Notes under the pieces: generated by a model
What the model saw: the letters and a program-made list of their open reading frames with translations, nothing else
Told to the model about the DNA's origin: nothing
Database searches by the model: none
Source of the DNA: Shewanella sp. MTB7
GTDB taxonomy: Bacteria > Pseudomonadota > Gammaproteobacteria > Enterobacterales > Shewanellaceae
DNA: 64,000 nucleotides
NCBI RefSeq assembly: GCF_027571385.1
Contig: NZ_CP085636.1
Location: 3,162,001-3,226,000, forward strand
Direction: 5' to 3'
Part shown: in pieces, positions 1 to 7,804 of the stretch
How positions within the stretch are numbered: the stretch's first letter is position 1
Layout of the letters: every line of letters starts with the position of its first letter
Position numbers and translations under genes: made by a program

Positions 1-26
1 ATTGTAGGTATTTCACTACATCCAAA

Positions 27-41
27 TGGTAATAATTCTCA
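27..41 (+). promoter_or_regulatory. Fur-like box upstream of small Cys-rich gene
   Basis: The sequence TGGTAAT-A-ATTCTCA matches the 7-1-7 Fur inverted repeat (TGATAAT-N-ATTATCA) at 12 of 14 positions. It lies about 46 bp upstream of the start codon at 88, a usual place for an iron-responsive repressor site. Binding is inferred from the motif alone. Confidence 0.5.
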
Positions 42-87
42 TTTGCGCGTATTATTAAATTAACGTTTTTTACTTCAAGGTCAAATC

Positions 88-375
88 ATGCGAACTTCCC
101 AAGTTAATCTTTCAATATCAGCAGATAAGCTCGCCAAGTTGATTCAAGCAGGTGATATATGTGCTGCTGATTTTCGCTGTCTTGATTCTGATTCTAAACA
201 GATCGTATGGCAGTTATGCCTACTGTGCTGTAGCCAACGAGTAGGGTGCTTAAAGCCCTGTTCTCAAAGCTGTTCACAATCAATTAATTTCTCTAGCAAG
301 CCAGACTCAATAACAAGTATTGAACAAGTTGACGAAATAACAAGTTCTGTTAACAAAATCACAAACATAATTTGA
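88..375 (+). CDS. Small cysteine-rich hypothetical protein, possibly iron-regulated
   Basis: I do not recognise a named family. The 95-residue product has no signal peptide or membrane segment. Its N-terminal half looks folded and helical, and cysteines cluster in the middle (ICAADFRC, then LCLLCCS, then GCLKPCSQSC), which suggests metal or Fe-S binding or disulfides. The C-terminal third is rich in Ser, Thr and Ile and looks disordered. The ATG at 88 follows a purine-rich AAGG stretch, and a Fur-like box lies upstream, so expression under low iron is a reasonable guess. No partner gene is visible. Confidence 0.55.
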   Translation: MRTSQVNLSISADKLAKLIQAGDICAADFRCLDSDSKQIVWQLCLLCCSQRVGCLKPCSQSCSQSINFSSKPDSITSIEQVDEITSSVNKITNII

Positions 376-564
376 CTCAGTAGCTTTTATATTAAGAGTC
401 GATAGGGATGTTTAACACTTAGCTCAATTTCAAATATTGGTTTAATTTATATAGGCTAAAAACCATGACAAACCTTAATTATCACTGTTAAGATCAAAGG
501 CTTAGTTAATTGATTTTACTAGAAACATCATAACTTGTGTTTCCAGCCTTTATATAGAGTGCTT

Positions 565-1857
565 ATGCAAATGCCCCCCATTTTACCTTTATTTGAATCT
601 GCGATGCATATACAAGAAGGTAATAGCTTTATAAATCAATATATTACTCAAGTCAGCATCAATCAAGTTACCGACGCAGGCTTGCTATATGAACATGCTA
701 CTGAACTTCTCTATGAGCAGAAGAATAACGAGAATAGCTACAAGGCATACAGAAGCGAACTAACAACGTTCTTTCATTGGTGTTTTGATGTTGTAAAGCT
801 TTCGCCTGCGATGCTGACAAGGCGAGAGATGTCTCGTTATCTCGATTACTGCCAGAATCCACCAATCGACTTGATCGGTTACTTTAATGTGGCACAATTT
901 AAACTCGACAAGACCATGGGGATAAGAGCACCAAATCATGCATGGCGACCTTTTGTTGGTAAAAAGCTATTAGGCAAAGAACAGGTATACACACTCAGTG
1001 AAAATGCGCTAAAGACTAAAGTTGCTATTCTTTCCTCTTTTTATAGCTATTTAATGAGTGAAGATTTCTGCGAACGAAATCCAGCTCAAGCCTGGATGAA
1101 TCACAGTCGATTTTCCTCTAAGAAAAAATACCAGATTAAAGCCGAAGAGGGCAGTATGCTCTCTTTTAGTGAGCTGCAATGGTCATACATTATCTCCACT
1201 GTTGAGAAACTTGCCAAGGAGGTTCCAGAATTGCATCAAAGGAGTTTGTTCTTAATCAAACTCGTCTATTTCTGTTACCTGAGAATATCTGAAGTAGGAG
1301 CAAGGGCAGGTTACACACCCGTGATGGAACAGTTTAGACAGAATAGTCAAACTGGGATCTGGAGTTTCTACATTCCATATAGTAAAGGTGGCAAGCACCG
1401 TTCGGTAGCTATCTCTAAAGCACTTCTAGCTGGGTTAGTTGAGTACCGCCGTTTCCTTAAGTTGCCCGATTATCCGGTAGCAGGGGAGAATCACCCATTG
1501 TTTATTCGTCATAGGGCCGCAGGAAGAGGCAGAGAAGTCGGCAACCTAAATGCGAACTTAGGGATACGTCAAATCAGAGAGGAAGTGGACAACATCATCG
1601 AAAATGCAGCTATTTGCATCGAAAATGACGGGTTAATTGAAGATGCGAATCAGATGCGCAAGCTTACTGCACATAATATCCGACACACAGGGATCACCCA
1701 TGATATCAATATCAACGGTCGGCCATTGTCACATGTTCAAGCTGATGCAGGGCACGAGAGTATAGATACAACATCACTCTATTTGCATACCTCGCAGATA
1801 GAGCGTCATCAAAGTGCACAGAATAAACCCCTTAATCATCTGCAAGGTATCGAATAG
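565..1857 (+). CDS. Tyrosine recombinase / phage-type integrase, orphan
   Basis: This is a site-specific DNA recombinase of the tyrosine family. The catalytic set is visible: Arg in LRISEVG (about residue 238), Lys in GGKHRS (about 276), HNIRH (about 370), His in GHES (about 396) and the nucleophile Tyr in SLYLH (about 405). An N-terminal SAM-like core-binding region precedes it. A TTG at 535 would extend the frame by 10 residues, but the ATG at 565 is the better start. At about 430 residues it is longer than XerC/XerD. It lies 0.8 kb from dif but outside the prophage units, which carry no integrase of their own and should use host XerCD. It is therefore probably a separate or relic mobile-element gene. 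Confidence 0.8.
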   Translation: MQMPPILPLFESAMHIQEGNSFINQYITQVSINQVTDAGLLYEHATELLYEQKNNENSYKAYRSELTTFFHWCFDVVKLSPAMLTRREMSRYLDYCQNPPIDLIGYFNVAQFKLDKTMGIRAPNHAWRPFVGKKLLGKEQVYTLSENALKTKVAILSSFYSYLMSEDFCERNPAQAWMNHSRFSSKKKYQIKAEEGSMLSFSELQWSYIISTVEKLAKEVPELHQRSLFLIKLVYFCYLRISEVGARAGYTPVMEQFRQNSQTGIWSFYIPYSKGGKHRSVAISKALLAGLVEYRRFLKLPDYPVAGENHPLFIRHRAAGRGREVGNLNANLGIRQIREEVDNIIENAAICIENDGLIEDANQMRKLTAHNIRHTGITHDININGRPLSHVQADAGHESIDTTSLYLHTSQIERHQSAQNKPLNHLQGIE

Positions 1858-1907
1858 TGATATCCAGATAACAAGATCTGGCGGAGTTTTAAAGGCTCAT
1901 CAGTTAA

Positions 1908-1931
1908 TGCCGATAAGTGTCATTATCGGCA
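1908..1931 (+). terminator. Hairpin after the recombinase gene
   Basis: A perfect 9-bp stem (TGCCGATAA / TTATCGGCA) with a 6-nt loop lies 50 bp after the recombinase stop codon. No strong T tract follows, so it may be a weak terminator or an mRNA-stabilising hairpin. Confidence 0.4.
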
Positions 1932-2674
1932 ATTGAGATAAATTTGTAATCGAACCGCACTTTCTAGAATAAGCTCAACATGATATTACTAAAAACTAAC
2001 CAGCCTAACTACATAACAGCTATAGATTTGAATAGGCTCAAGTTAATAACTAGCAAAAGGCTCCAAATAGATCCACGGTTAAATGGACATTTTTTCACAC
2101 TGTCAAATAATAGCTCTAATTAACTTCAAACCAATATATTATTCAAAGCAATACTAGACTATAAGCTGAACCATGATCTCAACATAGTCATTCCACTAAA
2201 TAATGGTCATAAATGGCAAGAAATTAGAAGGCTAAACAATTATGGCAAACTTAACGCTTCGCTACGTGCGTACTTTCAAACTCCCAAGGCCATTAGCCAT
2301 TAGATTTCACGTAGTGCACTCAAAAAAGCCACTGGCTTAAACTACAGATGGACAACTGTCTGATGTCACTGAGGCTATAATTGTTATACAAGATTCTAAT
2401 CTACACCGTAAAAATCAAAGCCAAAGCGGTTGCTAAAGGAATCAACAGCACATAAGAAATACAGCTATGAAAATCCAGCTAGAAACGAGACTGAACTGAA
2501 TAAGATAAGCGTGAAAGACTAACTTGTTTTAGCGTCATGACAGCTGAGTTCGTAATAGCAATTGTCAGCTTTTACATAGACATTTGATAACAGTGTGTTT
2601 TCTACATAGCTAAAGAGTTAAACAGAAACATCTCCTCATCTTACTCTCGTAACAGTATTATGGCCTCGAAGCCT
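1932..2674. other. Intergenic stretch with no recognisable gene
   Basis: About 740 AT-rich bases between the recombinase and dif show no reading frame with a credible start and ribosome site on either strand. No RNA gene or clear repeat was seen. It may be decayed DNA beside the integration hot spot. Confidence 0.5.
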
Positions 2675-2702
2675 ATTTAACATAATATACATTGTGCGCA
2701 CT
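2675..2702 (-). other. dif: Chromosomal dif site (XerCD target), left prophage junction
   Basis: On the minus strand the site reads as XerC arm AGTGCGCACAA, 6-bp centre TGTATA, and XerD arm TTATGTTAAAT. The XerD arm and centre are identical to the E. coli dif site, and the XerC arm differs at two positions. On the plus strand the XerC arm (2692-2702) runs directly into prophage DNA, so this is the left junction. It still has both arms and a 6-bp centre and should remain active for chromosome dimer resolution. Finding dif also places the window in the replication terminus region. Confidence 0.93.
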
Positions 2703-2722
2703 GTTTGAAATGTGTGGTTATG

Positions 2723-2827
2723 TCAATCCGAAGGCTTCTTTTTCTTGCGAAACCTCAAATATTCACCAGATGTAAAGCCAACCATAAAAATTGCAATCAC
2801 TGTAACAATATCAATAATAATATCCAT
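2723..2827 (-). CDS. 34-residue single-pass membrane peptide in dif-bounded cassette (copy 1)
   Basis: An ATG at 2827 is preceded by AGGCGG at good spacing and opens a 34-codon frame. The product starts MDIIIDIVTVIAIFMVGF, a single membrane helix, and ends in a basic tail with RFRKKKK. Its size and topology resemble the tiny pVII/pIX virion proteins of filamentous phages, but no sequence match can be claimed. The gene lies between dif (2675-2702) and the internal dif-like site (2894-2921), downstream of all other prophage genes, so it may be cargo rather than part of the structural operon. An identical copy is in the second unit. Confidence 0.6.
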   Translation of the reverse strand: MDIIIDIVTVIAIFMVGFTSGEYLRFRKKKKPSD

Positions 2828-2893
2828 AGAACCGCCTAGAACTAGACATAACAACCTTTATGAATACTAGTTGATAGATATAATTATGGAAAA

Positions 2894-2921
2894 TCTAGAC
2901 ATAATCACCATTGTGCGCACT
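2894..2921 (-). other. Second dif-like site inside prophage (copy 1)
   Basis: The plus strand has a XerD-like arm TCTAGACATAA (7 of 11 matches to the dif arm), a 6-bp centre TCACCA, and a perfect XerC arm TTGTGCGCACT. The 17 bases after the arm repeat those after the XerC arm at 2692-2702 with one mismatch. The two sites are in direct orientation 219 bp apart. Confidence 0.7.
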
Positions 2922-2947
2922 GTTTGAAATGTATGGTTCTGAGCGGT

Positions 2948-3148
2948 TCAAATAGCCTTAGCTAAGCGTCCAGTTATGCGACTTCGAGCCATTTCAGGAT
3001 AATGGTTCTTGTTAGCCCTGCAAAACTCAGCAACGGCTGTTAACTCAACTTTTACCTCCTCTGGTATCCATAGCGTCACCTTTACAAAACCTTGCGCTTT
3101 GAGCTTGTTTTCATAGACAGCGTTTTTACTCAGTTTCTTATCATTCAT
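2948..3148 (-). CDS. Small ribbon-helix-helix-like protein (copy 1)
   Basis: The 66-residue product contains a short beta-strand segment (VKVTLWIPEEV) followed by two helices, the layout of Arc/MetJ-type DNA-binding proteins. Similar small proteins occur at the end of other filamentous phage operons. It overlaps the upstream 134-residue gene by 4 bp (ATGA), so translation is probably coupled. A role as repressor or accessory factor is inferred from fold and place only. Confidence 0.6.
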   Translation of the reverse strand: MNDKKLSKNAVYENKLKAQGFVKVTLWIPEEVKVELTAVAEFCRANKNHYPEMARSRITGRLAKAI

Positions 3149-3549
3149 AGAGTCACCAGTGACCTAGCCTTAAAATCAACATCTGACCTAACCGCACAAT
3201 TAACTAATTGCCATTCACCAGCATCATAAAAAACAGCTAGCAGCTTACAAGCTGAATCAATAGGAAAAGTATCATACTGATTAAACAATTCAGCATCGTA
3301 TGGATTTTCTACCCAGAGACCAGAATCCGAAAGATACATTCCATCAAACTCAACTAAAAACCCCTTAAAGAAACCATTAACTAAAAACTTTTTAGCCCTA
3401 ATCCTTCGTGTAAAAAATAATACCAACCCACATAAGGCATCATAAAGAAGCAAACCCAAAAAAACAGCAGTAAAAACCCACGCCGCACCTAAAGCAATAA
3501 TTCCATCAAGAACCATAATAAAATCAGCATTACTTAATTGTTCATTCAT
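3145..3549 (-). CDS. 134-residue inner-membrane protein downstream of zot (copy 1)
   Basis: I do not recognise a family. The N-terminal half has one long or two short hydrophobic segments (about residues 10-45) followed by a basic RRIRAKK stretch, then a soluble C-terminal domain of about 80 residues. The start overlaps the Zot stop by 4 bp, so it belongs to the morphogenesis operon. A role in assembly or secretion with the Zot/pI ATPase is plausible but unproven. Confidence 0.6.
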   Translation of the reverse strand: MNEQLSNADFIMVLDGIIALGAAWVFTAVFLGLLLYDALCGLVLFFTRRIRAKKFLVNGFFKGFLVEFDGMYLSDSGLWVENPYDAELFNQYDTFPIDSACKLLAVFYDAGEWQLVNCAVRSDVDFKARSLVTL

Positions 3550-4958
3550 TGTGTAACCTCTTTTTTGTCAGAAAAAATATCAAAGCTAGGCAGTGAGTCA
3601 CTCACTAGAACCTCACTCGATTCAACGCTTGTTACTGGCTCTACAGGCGGACATAACACCAACTGACTAGCACTACCCAAAGTGACATTGACAATACAGT
3701 CATCAATCACAAAGAACGTGTAGCCAAGTTGGTCCAGTGCAGCACTAGAAATATATTTAGAGTGTTTTTTACTATCAAATCGAAAAAGATAATCTGTCAC
3801 TTCACCACCAAACGCATAGGTTTTATTCACCGCTGAAATGTAAACCGCAATAGAATTGTCAAAATTAGGAAAATGTCGAGTAAACGGATTTACAGGATGA
3901 ATACCGACACTATTAGCTTGAAGATAACCATCACCAATAACCACGCTAGGATTATTTTGAATGCTCGTTTTATCAGTCTCTGATAAACCAAATCGCAAAA
4001 CATCATCACTGGCCTGAGCGGTTTGTACTTGTTCATTTCCCTTTGGAGCTGCAACAGCAACAGCTTCAGGCGAGCTAAAATATAAACCATAAAGCGTAAC
4101 TCCTATATAAACCAAAGCACCAATAGCAATGACAAAAGCCAAAATAAGTTTGGGTTGTTTTAACATCGTTAAATCAGCAAGAGACGCATTAAAGCTCCCC
4201 GTTCCTGTTGATTTGTACAGAGCAAAAACCTCGAGTGGAATTTTTACAGATGTCACACTTGCATAATCAGACTTTGACGGTTTTGCAGATGTAACGGTAG
4301 GCAAATGCGAAAAAATACGCGGTCGTCTTTTTCTGAAAAACGAATCAGTAGAACGATGGGCATAAGCAGTTTGAGCGCAACCCTTTAAACCAGAATCAAT
4401 AGAGGTGTAATCTGGAGTTAATAAAACAATATCCCACTGATATTTTCTATGACGCATAAAAGCACCATAAAAATTATCAGGATAAAGTAATCTGTTATTC
4501 GTATCTAATTGAGTCGCACCTGAATCATCAGTGTCACCCTCATCAAACTTTGACGGATCTTGTATTTGCCAACGAGAATAAAAATACTCTGAAAAATCGG
4601 CAGGTAAATCAGGTAAAAAAGAATCTACACCTTTATAAATAGTCTTCTCCATCTTAAAGCCAACACTTTTGCTAAAAATATCCTGACACTCATCAATAAC
4701 AACTAGAGCGCCGATAGGCATCCAGTTGAACCAATTTTGCCAAAGTACTAGCCCTTTTGACGAACGACTAAATATACGAATTAAACGCGCAGAACTAGGA
4801 AACGTTATGCCTAAAAGCTTTTCAATCGATTCTAAAGATTTAAGCCCTTCAATATTAGAGACAACTAACCGCCCTGCTTTTAAAGCTGGAATTATTTCAA
4901 ACCACACACCATAAGCCGTTTTATATGAACCATTACCACCATATCGAAAAGATATCAT
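3546..4958 (-). CDS. zot: Zot/pI-family phage assembly ATPase (copy 1)
   Basis: This is the inner-membrane motor that filamentous phages use to extrude virions. The Walker A-like motif GGNGSYKT lies at residues 7-14, followed by a Walker B-like VVIDECQD. A single membrane helix (KLILAFVIAIGALVYIG) near residues 270-290 separates the cytoplasmic ATPase from a periplasmic tail of about 180 residues, the Zot/pI topology. I chose the ATG at 4958, which makes the protein start MISFRYGG; the longer frame runs into the pVI-like gene. The start lies 1 nt after the pVI-like stop. Whether the tail has any toxin activity cannot be told from sequence. Confidence 0.9.
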   Translation of the reverse strand: MISFRYGGNGSYKTAYGVWFEIIPALKAGRLVVSNIEGLKSLESIEKLLGITFPSSARLIRIFSRSSKGLVLWQNWFNWMPIGALVVIDECQDIFSKSVGFKMEKTIYKGVDSFLPDLPADFSEYFYSRWQIQDPSKFDEGDTDDSGATQLDTNNRLLYPDNFYGAFMRHRKYQWDIVLLTPDYTSIDSGLKGCAQTAYAHRSTDSFFRKRRPRIFSHLPTVTSAKPSKSDYASVTSVKIPLEVFALYKSTGTGSFNASLADLTMLKQPKLILAFVIAIGALVYIGVTLYGLYFSSPEAVAVAAPKGNEQVQTAQASDDVLRFGLSETDKTSIQNNPSVVIGDGYLQANSVGIHPVNPFTRHFPNFDNSIAVYISAVNKTYAFGGEVTDYLFRFDSKKHSKYISSAALDQLGYTFFVIDDCIVNVTLGSASQLVLCPPVEPVTSVESSEVLVSDSLPSFDIFSDKKEVTQ

Positions 4959-4959
4959 G

Positions 4960-5304
4960 TCACCACCCCATAACACGTAAAACAAACGCAACACCCATTG
5001 CATCAATAACAATGCGCACCCCTGCAACAATACCTAGAGCATGAGCAGAGTATGAAATATCAGGCGGAAGCTTATTAAATACATTAGATAAAAGAGTGTA
5101 CACCTCGTATTGTGAAAACAATTCAGCCGTTATTCTGTAAGCCATTTCAACCATTTGTATCTCGCCATTTATCCACAGTTTTATAGCCCACTCGTAAGCA
5201 TAATCAAAAATATCAAAAATCAATGAAAATACAGACTGAAAGAAACTTAACAAGTCAGAAGCGAGGCCAATCATTACAGCAAATAACTCAGATATAAATT
5301 CCAT
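4960..5304 (-). CDS. pVI-like minor coat protein (copy 1)
   Basis: The 114-residue product is hydrophobic, with membrane segments near residues 5-30 and 90-112 and amphipathic helices between. It resembles the DUF2523/gpVI type of minor capsid protein that sits with pIII at one virion tip. Its position between the pIII-like gene and zot is the classical inovirus order. The identification rests on topology and gene order. Confidence 0.7.
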   Translation of the reverse strand: MEFISELFAVMIGLASDLLSFFQSVFSLIFDIFDYAYEWAIKLWINGEIQMVEMAYRITAELFSQYEVYTLLSNVFNKLPPDISYSAHALGIVAGVRIVIDAMGVAFVLRVMGW

Positions 5305-5306
5305 AA

Positions 5307-6592
5307 CTACCCTTTTCTACCACTTGTTAACACGATAAAACCCGCTGTCATAGTAGCCATAAATAAAATAACTGTTCTTATCAAAGTGATGTTTTCAGAA
5401 CCTAATCTTTCAAAAAGTGAAAAGCCGACTTGTTGACTTGAATTAGCTATATTCAACGTAAATGAAATAGGAGTATAAGAGCCACCATTAAAATTAGGCG
5501 TTCCCATTTCAAAAGGCGGTTTTTTCAATAACCCTCAAGCTCAGACATTAACGATTCATTGCCTGTTTTCAATTCAGCAATAGCAGCATCAAAATAACCA
5601 TCAAATAAATTATCGGATATTTCAAAATTAGGTAGCGTGCCCGTAAAACCAAGCATATCTTTTATATCCCCAAGCAAAGATTCAACCATTGATAAATCAG
5701 TACCACCATCTGGATTAGGGTCTGGGTCAGGGTCTGGATTAGGGTCTGGCTCAGGGTCAGGGTCTGGCTCAGGATCAGGGTCTGGCTCAGGATCAGGGTC
5801 TGGGTCTGGCTCAGGATCAGGGTCTATAGGAGGATCAGGGTCTGGTGGAGGTATTGGGTCAGGCGTTGGAGTAAGCGCACCACAAGGTAAGCCAGTACGC
5901 GAAACTCTTCCTGTGCACGTCATAGTTTTGTTATCACACGCACCATCTTTAATTGCAAACCTGCAAAATTGGCCAAACATTGGATTATTTGCAATAAAGT
6001 TAGTATCTAACTTATACATAGAAATATCATTAATAAGACACACTGTTCGAGGAAGCGCAGCATAACCACCTGAAACCGCAACGGCTGGAAAAGAAGTAGA
6101 AACGGTAGGTCGATTAATTCCAGAACCACCACAACCAGAAACCATTTTATATGATTCACGATAACGATATGAAAAAGGATTGCTACCACTGTAAGTAATA
6201 GTATCAGAATAAATAGTGATGTAACTTAAACCGTCACTTGATGAAGTTACACCGTATCCAGCAACTGATAAATACCGTTCATAATGTTGATTGTAATTAG
6301 GAATACCATTTAAGATTTCTATATTCCTTCTTGTTAAATCATTAACATACAAAATAGATATTTCGCTTTCGGCTAAACGTTTATAAACCTCAGAGGCTGA
6401 AGTCGAAGCAAAAGCCACTGTGCGATTAATTGTAGAACTACTCGCTCCCCGTTCTCTTACAGCACCATCAATAAAACTAATCCCATCCCGATAGTGAGGA
6501 TTAAAAGACCATTATTGGCAGGAATAGAATAAAAAGCAGTAGAAGAAGATAAACAATTAAATGAAAGTAACAATAGTAAAAGTAAGAAGCGC
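5307..6592 (-). pseudogene. pIII-like adsorption protein, frame broken twice (copy 1)
   Basis: The homologous frame in copy 2 is one intact 429-codon gene. Here two single-base losses, in a C run at 5532-5534 (three Cs against four) and a G run at 6498-6499 (two against three), split it into an N-terminal stub, a 297-residue middle piece and a C-terminal piece. Signal sequence, Asp-Pro/Glu-Pro linker and C-terminal anchor are all still encoded. Either copy 1 is a defective helper-dependent unit or these are sequencing errors in runs. Confidence 0.8.
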
Positions 6593-6606
6593 ATAATAAT
6601 AAACCT

Positions 6607-6629
6607 AAAAAAGGCCAGTAACTGACCTT
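6607..6629 (-). terminator. Rho-independent terminator after the coat gene (copy 1)
   Basis: On the minus strand AAGGTCA-GTTAC-TGGCCTT forms a 7-bp stem (one G-T pair) followed by a run of six Ts. It separates the highly expressed coat gene from the pIII-like gene, the same place as the central terminator of M13-type phages. The T run is eight long in copy 2. Confidence 0.65.
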
Positions 6630-6635
6630 ATTTAT

Positions 6636-6716
6636 TTATGCTGATAAAACTCCCGTATACACGCCTATAAGAAGAGCAAACGTGCCAATAGAAACAATCA
6701 ACACAGTAACTAACAT
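6636..6716 (-). CDS. 26-residue membrane peptide overlapping the coat gene stop (copy 1)
   Basis: The ATG shares one base with the coat gene TAA (TAATG), and the 26-codon frame encodes an almost wholly hydrophobic peptide starting MLVTVLIVSIGTFALLIGV. Size, topology and translational coupling to the coat gene suggest a pVII/pIX-like minor virion protein. It is conserved exactly in copy 2 and lies before the terminator. Confidence 0.55.
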   Translation of the reverse strand: MLVTVLIVSIGTFALLIGVYTGVLSA

Positions 6717-6943
6717 TACCGTCTAAGCCATGCCACAATCATCGACACACCGAAACCTAATGCAGCAATAGCAATAACACCCGCGACAACCAAAGCAACC
6801 GCAACTTGACCAGCCTCGACTGCATCAGTAATGGCTTTAGTTTCCGCAGCAGTAAGCGCAAATGCAGAGGTAGACATAAGCGAAGTTGAAGCAACAGCAG
6901 AACCAATAATTAATTTATTTCTCAAACTACTAGCTTTATTCAT
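6716..6943 (-). CDS. Major coat protein, pVIII-like (copy 1)
   Basis: The 75-residue precursor has a Sec signal (residues 1-29, ending STSAFA) and a mature 46-residue chain. The mature chain has an acidic amphipathic start (LTAAETKAITDAVEAG), a central membrane helix, and a C-terminal Trp-Leu-Arg-Arg that would face the phage DNA. This is the typical inovirus coat design. A purine-rich AAGGGT ribosome site precedes the ATG. Confidence 0.9.
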   Translation of the reverse strand: MNKASSLRNKLIIGSAVASTSLMSTSAFALTAAETKAITDAVEAGQVAVALVVAGVIAIAALGFGVSMIVAWLRR

Positions 6944-6951
6944 AATAACCC

Positions 6952-7182
6952 TTAGAACTTCCCTAAATACTTAATAATACGACCAAGAACATGGCCAGTT
7001 ACAAATGTCACCAATATATACGTATTCAAAAAACTATATATATTGGCGTCAAATTCAATCAAATCAATTAGCGAGAGCTGACTACTAACTAATTTTTCAA
7101 TTTCGTCTTTATTTAACAGTAAATATTCACATGCAGCGTCAACAACTATCACACCCTCTCGAACTGCTACACATATAGACAT
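6952..7182 (-). CDS. 76-residue phage protein with C-terminal membrane helix (copy 1)
   Basis: The family is not recognised. The first 50 residues are soluble and acidic, and the C-terminal part (about residues 50-72) is a membrane helix ending in basic residues. It lies 8 bp upstream of the coat gene, so a minor virion or assembly role is likely. Confidence 0.55.
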   Translation of the reverse strand: MSICVAVREGVIVVDAACEYLLLNKDEIEKLVSSQLSLIDLIEFDANIYSFLNTYILVTFVTGHVLGRIIKYLGKF

Positions 7183-7185
7183 GGT

Positions 7186-7407
7186 TTAATGCAAACCTGA
7201 TTTAATGCAAAAGTCACTTAATGCAAGTTCAAGTTGAATACGTCTAGTCTCACACATAACCGAAGTCTTTAAACACTTATTAGAATATTCTTGGCTATAT
7301 TTATTCCTTGAAGACTTAATATAAAAATTAAATTGACGTTGCCAGAATTCAATAGCTTTTTCATAATCATCAATCTTGTTTGCAATCTCAATAGATGAAG
7401 TATTCAT
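7186..7407 (-). CDS. 73-residue hypothetical phage protein (copy 1)
   Basis: The product is a charged, helical, soluble protein with no membrane segment or known motif. In this copy an extra C at 7412-7415 joins the frame to upstream sequence, but the ATG at 7407 matches the clean start in copy 2 (15335) and is the likely real one. It lies between the ssDNA-binding candidate and the membrane protein. Confidence 0.55.
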   Translation of the reverse strand: MNTSSIEIANKIDDYEKAIEFWQRQFNFYIKSSRNKYSQEYSNKCLKTSVMCETRRIQLELALSDFCIKSGLH

Positions 7408-7414
7408 AAGTCCC

Positions 7415-7801
7415 CTATCCAACTTTTGATTGTGATGATTTACTAGATTTATCTGAACCAGTACCACGCTCATGAGTAAACTCATTAGAAAATGAATCGA
7501 CCGACTTAAACCCCTTAATAGCCTGAGAGAAGTTTCCTTTCTTGACGATAGAGCCTAATTGAACATCAAGATCCATTGGCAAAGTACCGCCAGCTAACAT
7601 ATGACCTTGTATCTCCCCCTGAATACGCTTAGATAACGTAAAATCACCATCTTCACAAAGAATTGAAATCTTAGTGACCTGCTGACCTACTTGAGTATCC
7701 TTATCAACATAATCAGTTAATATTTGTAATGACGAATACGCCATATTTGATTCGTCAATAACACCGTAACTAACATAAAAACATTGAATTCGATTAAACA
7801 T
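7415..7801 (-). CDS. Probable ssDNA-binding protein, pV-like (copy 1)
   Basis: The 128-residue product has a beta-rich first 100 residues and a Ser/Lys-rich flexible tail, and it directly follows the replication gene (3-bp gap). In filamentous phages this place is held by the ssDNA-binding protein that coats replicated strands before assembly. I see no diagnostic motif, so the assignment rests on size, fold and order. Confidence 0.55.
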   Translation of the reverse strand: MFNRIQCFYVSYGVIDESNMAYSSLQILTDYVDKDTQVGQQVTKISILCEDGDFTLSKRIQGEIQGHMLAGGTLPMDLDVQLGSIVKKGNFSQAIKGFKSVDSFSNEFTHERGTGSDKSSKSSQSKVG

Positions 7802-7804
7802 AAC

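Noticed and set aside
565..1857. Recombinase as the integrase of the filamentous prophage
   Set aside because: It lies outside both unit boundaries, is present once while the prophage is present twice, and the junctions are XerCD sites.
3546..4958. Zot-like protein as evidence for an enterotoxin
   Set aside because: Zot proteins are primarily phage assembly ATPases; nothing in the sequence supports a toxin role here.
5637..6065. Plus-strand frame coding a Ser-Gly repeat protein of 142 residues
   Set aside because: It is the complement of the Asp-Pro/Glu-Pro linker of the pIII-like gene; the repetitive tract keeps the other strand open. The same holds for 13562-13990.
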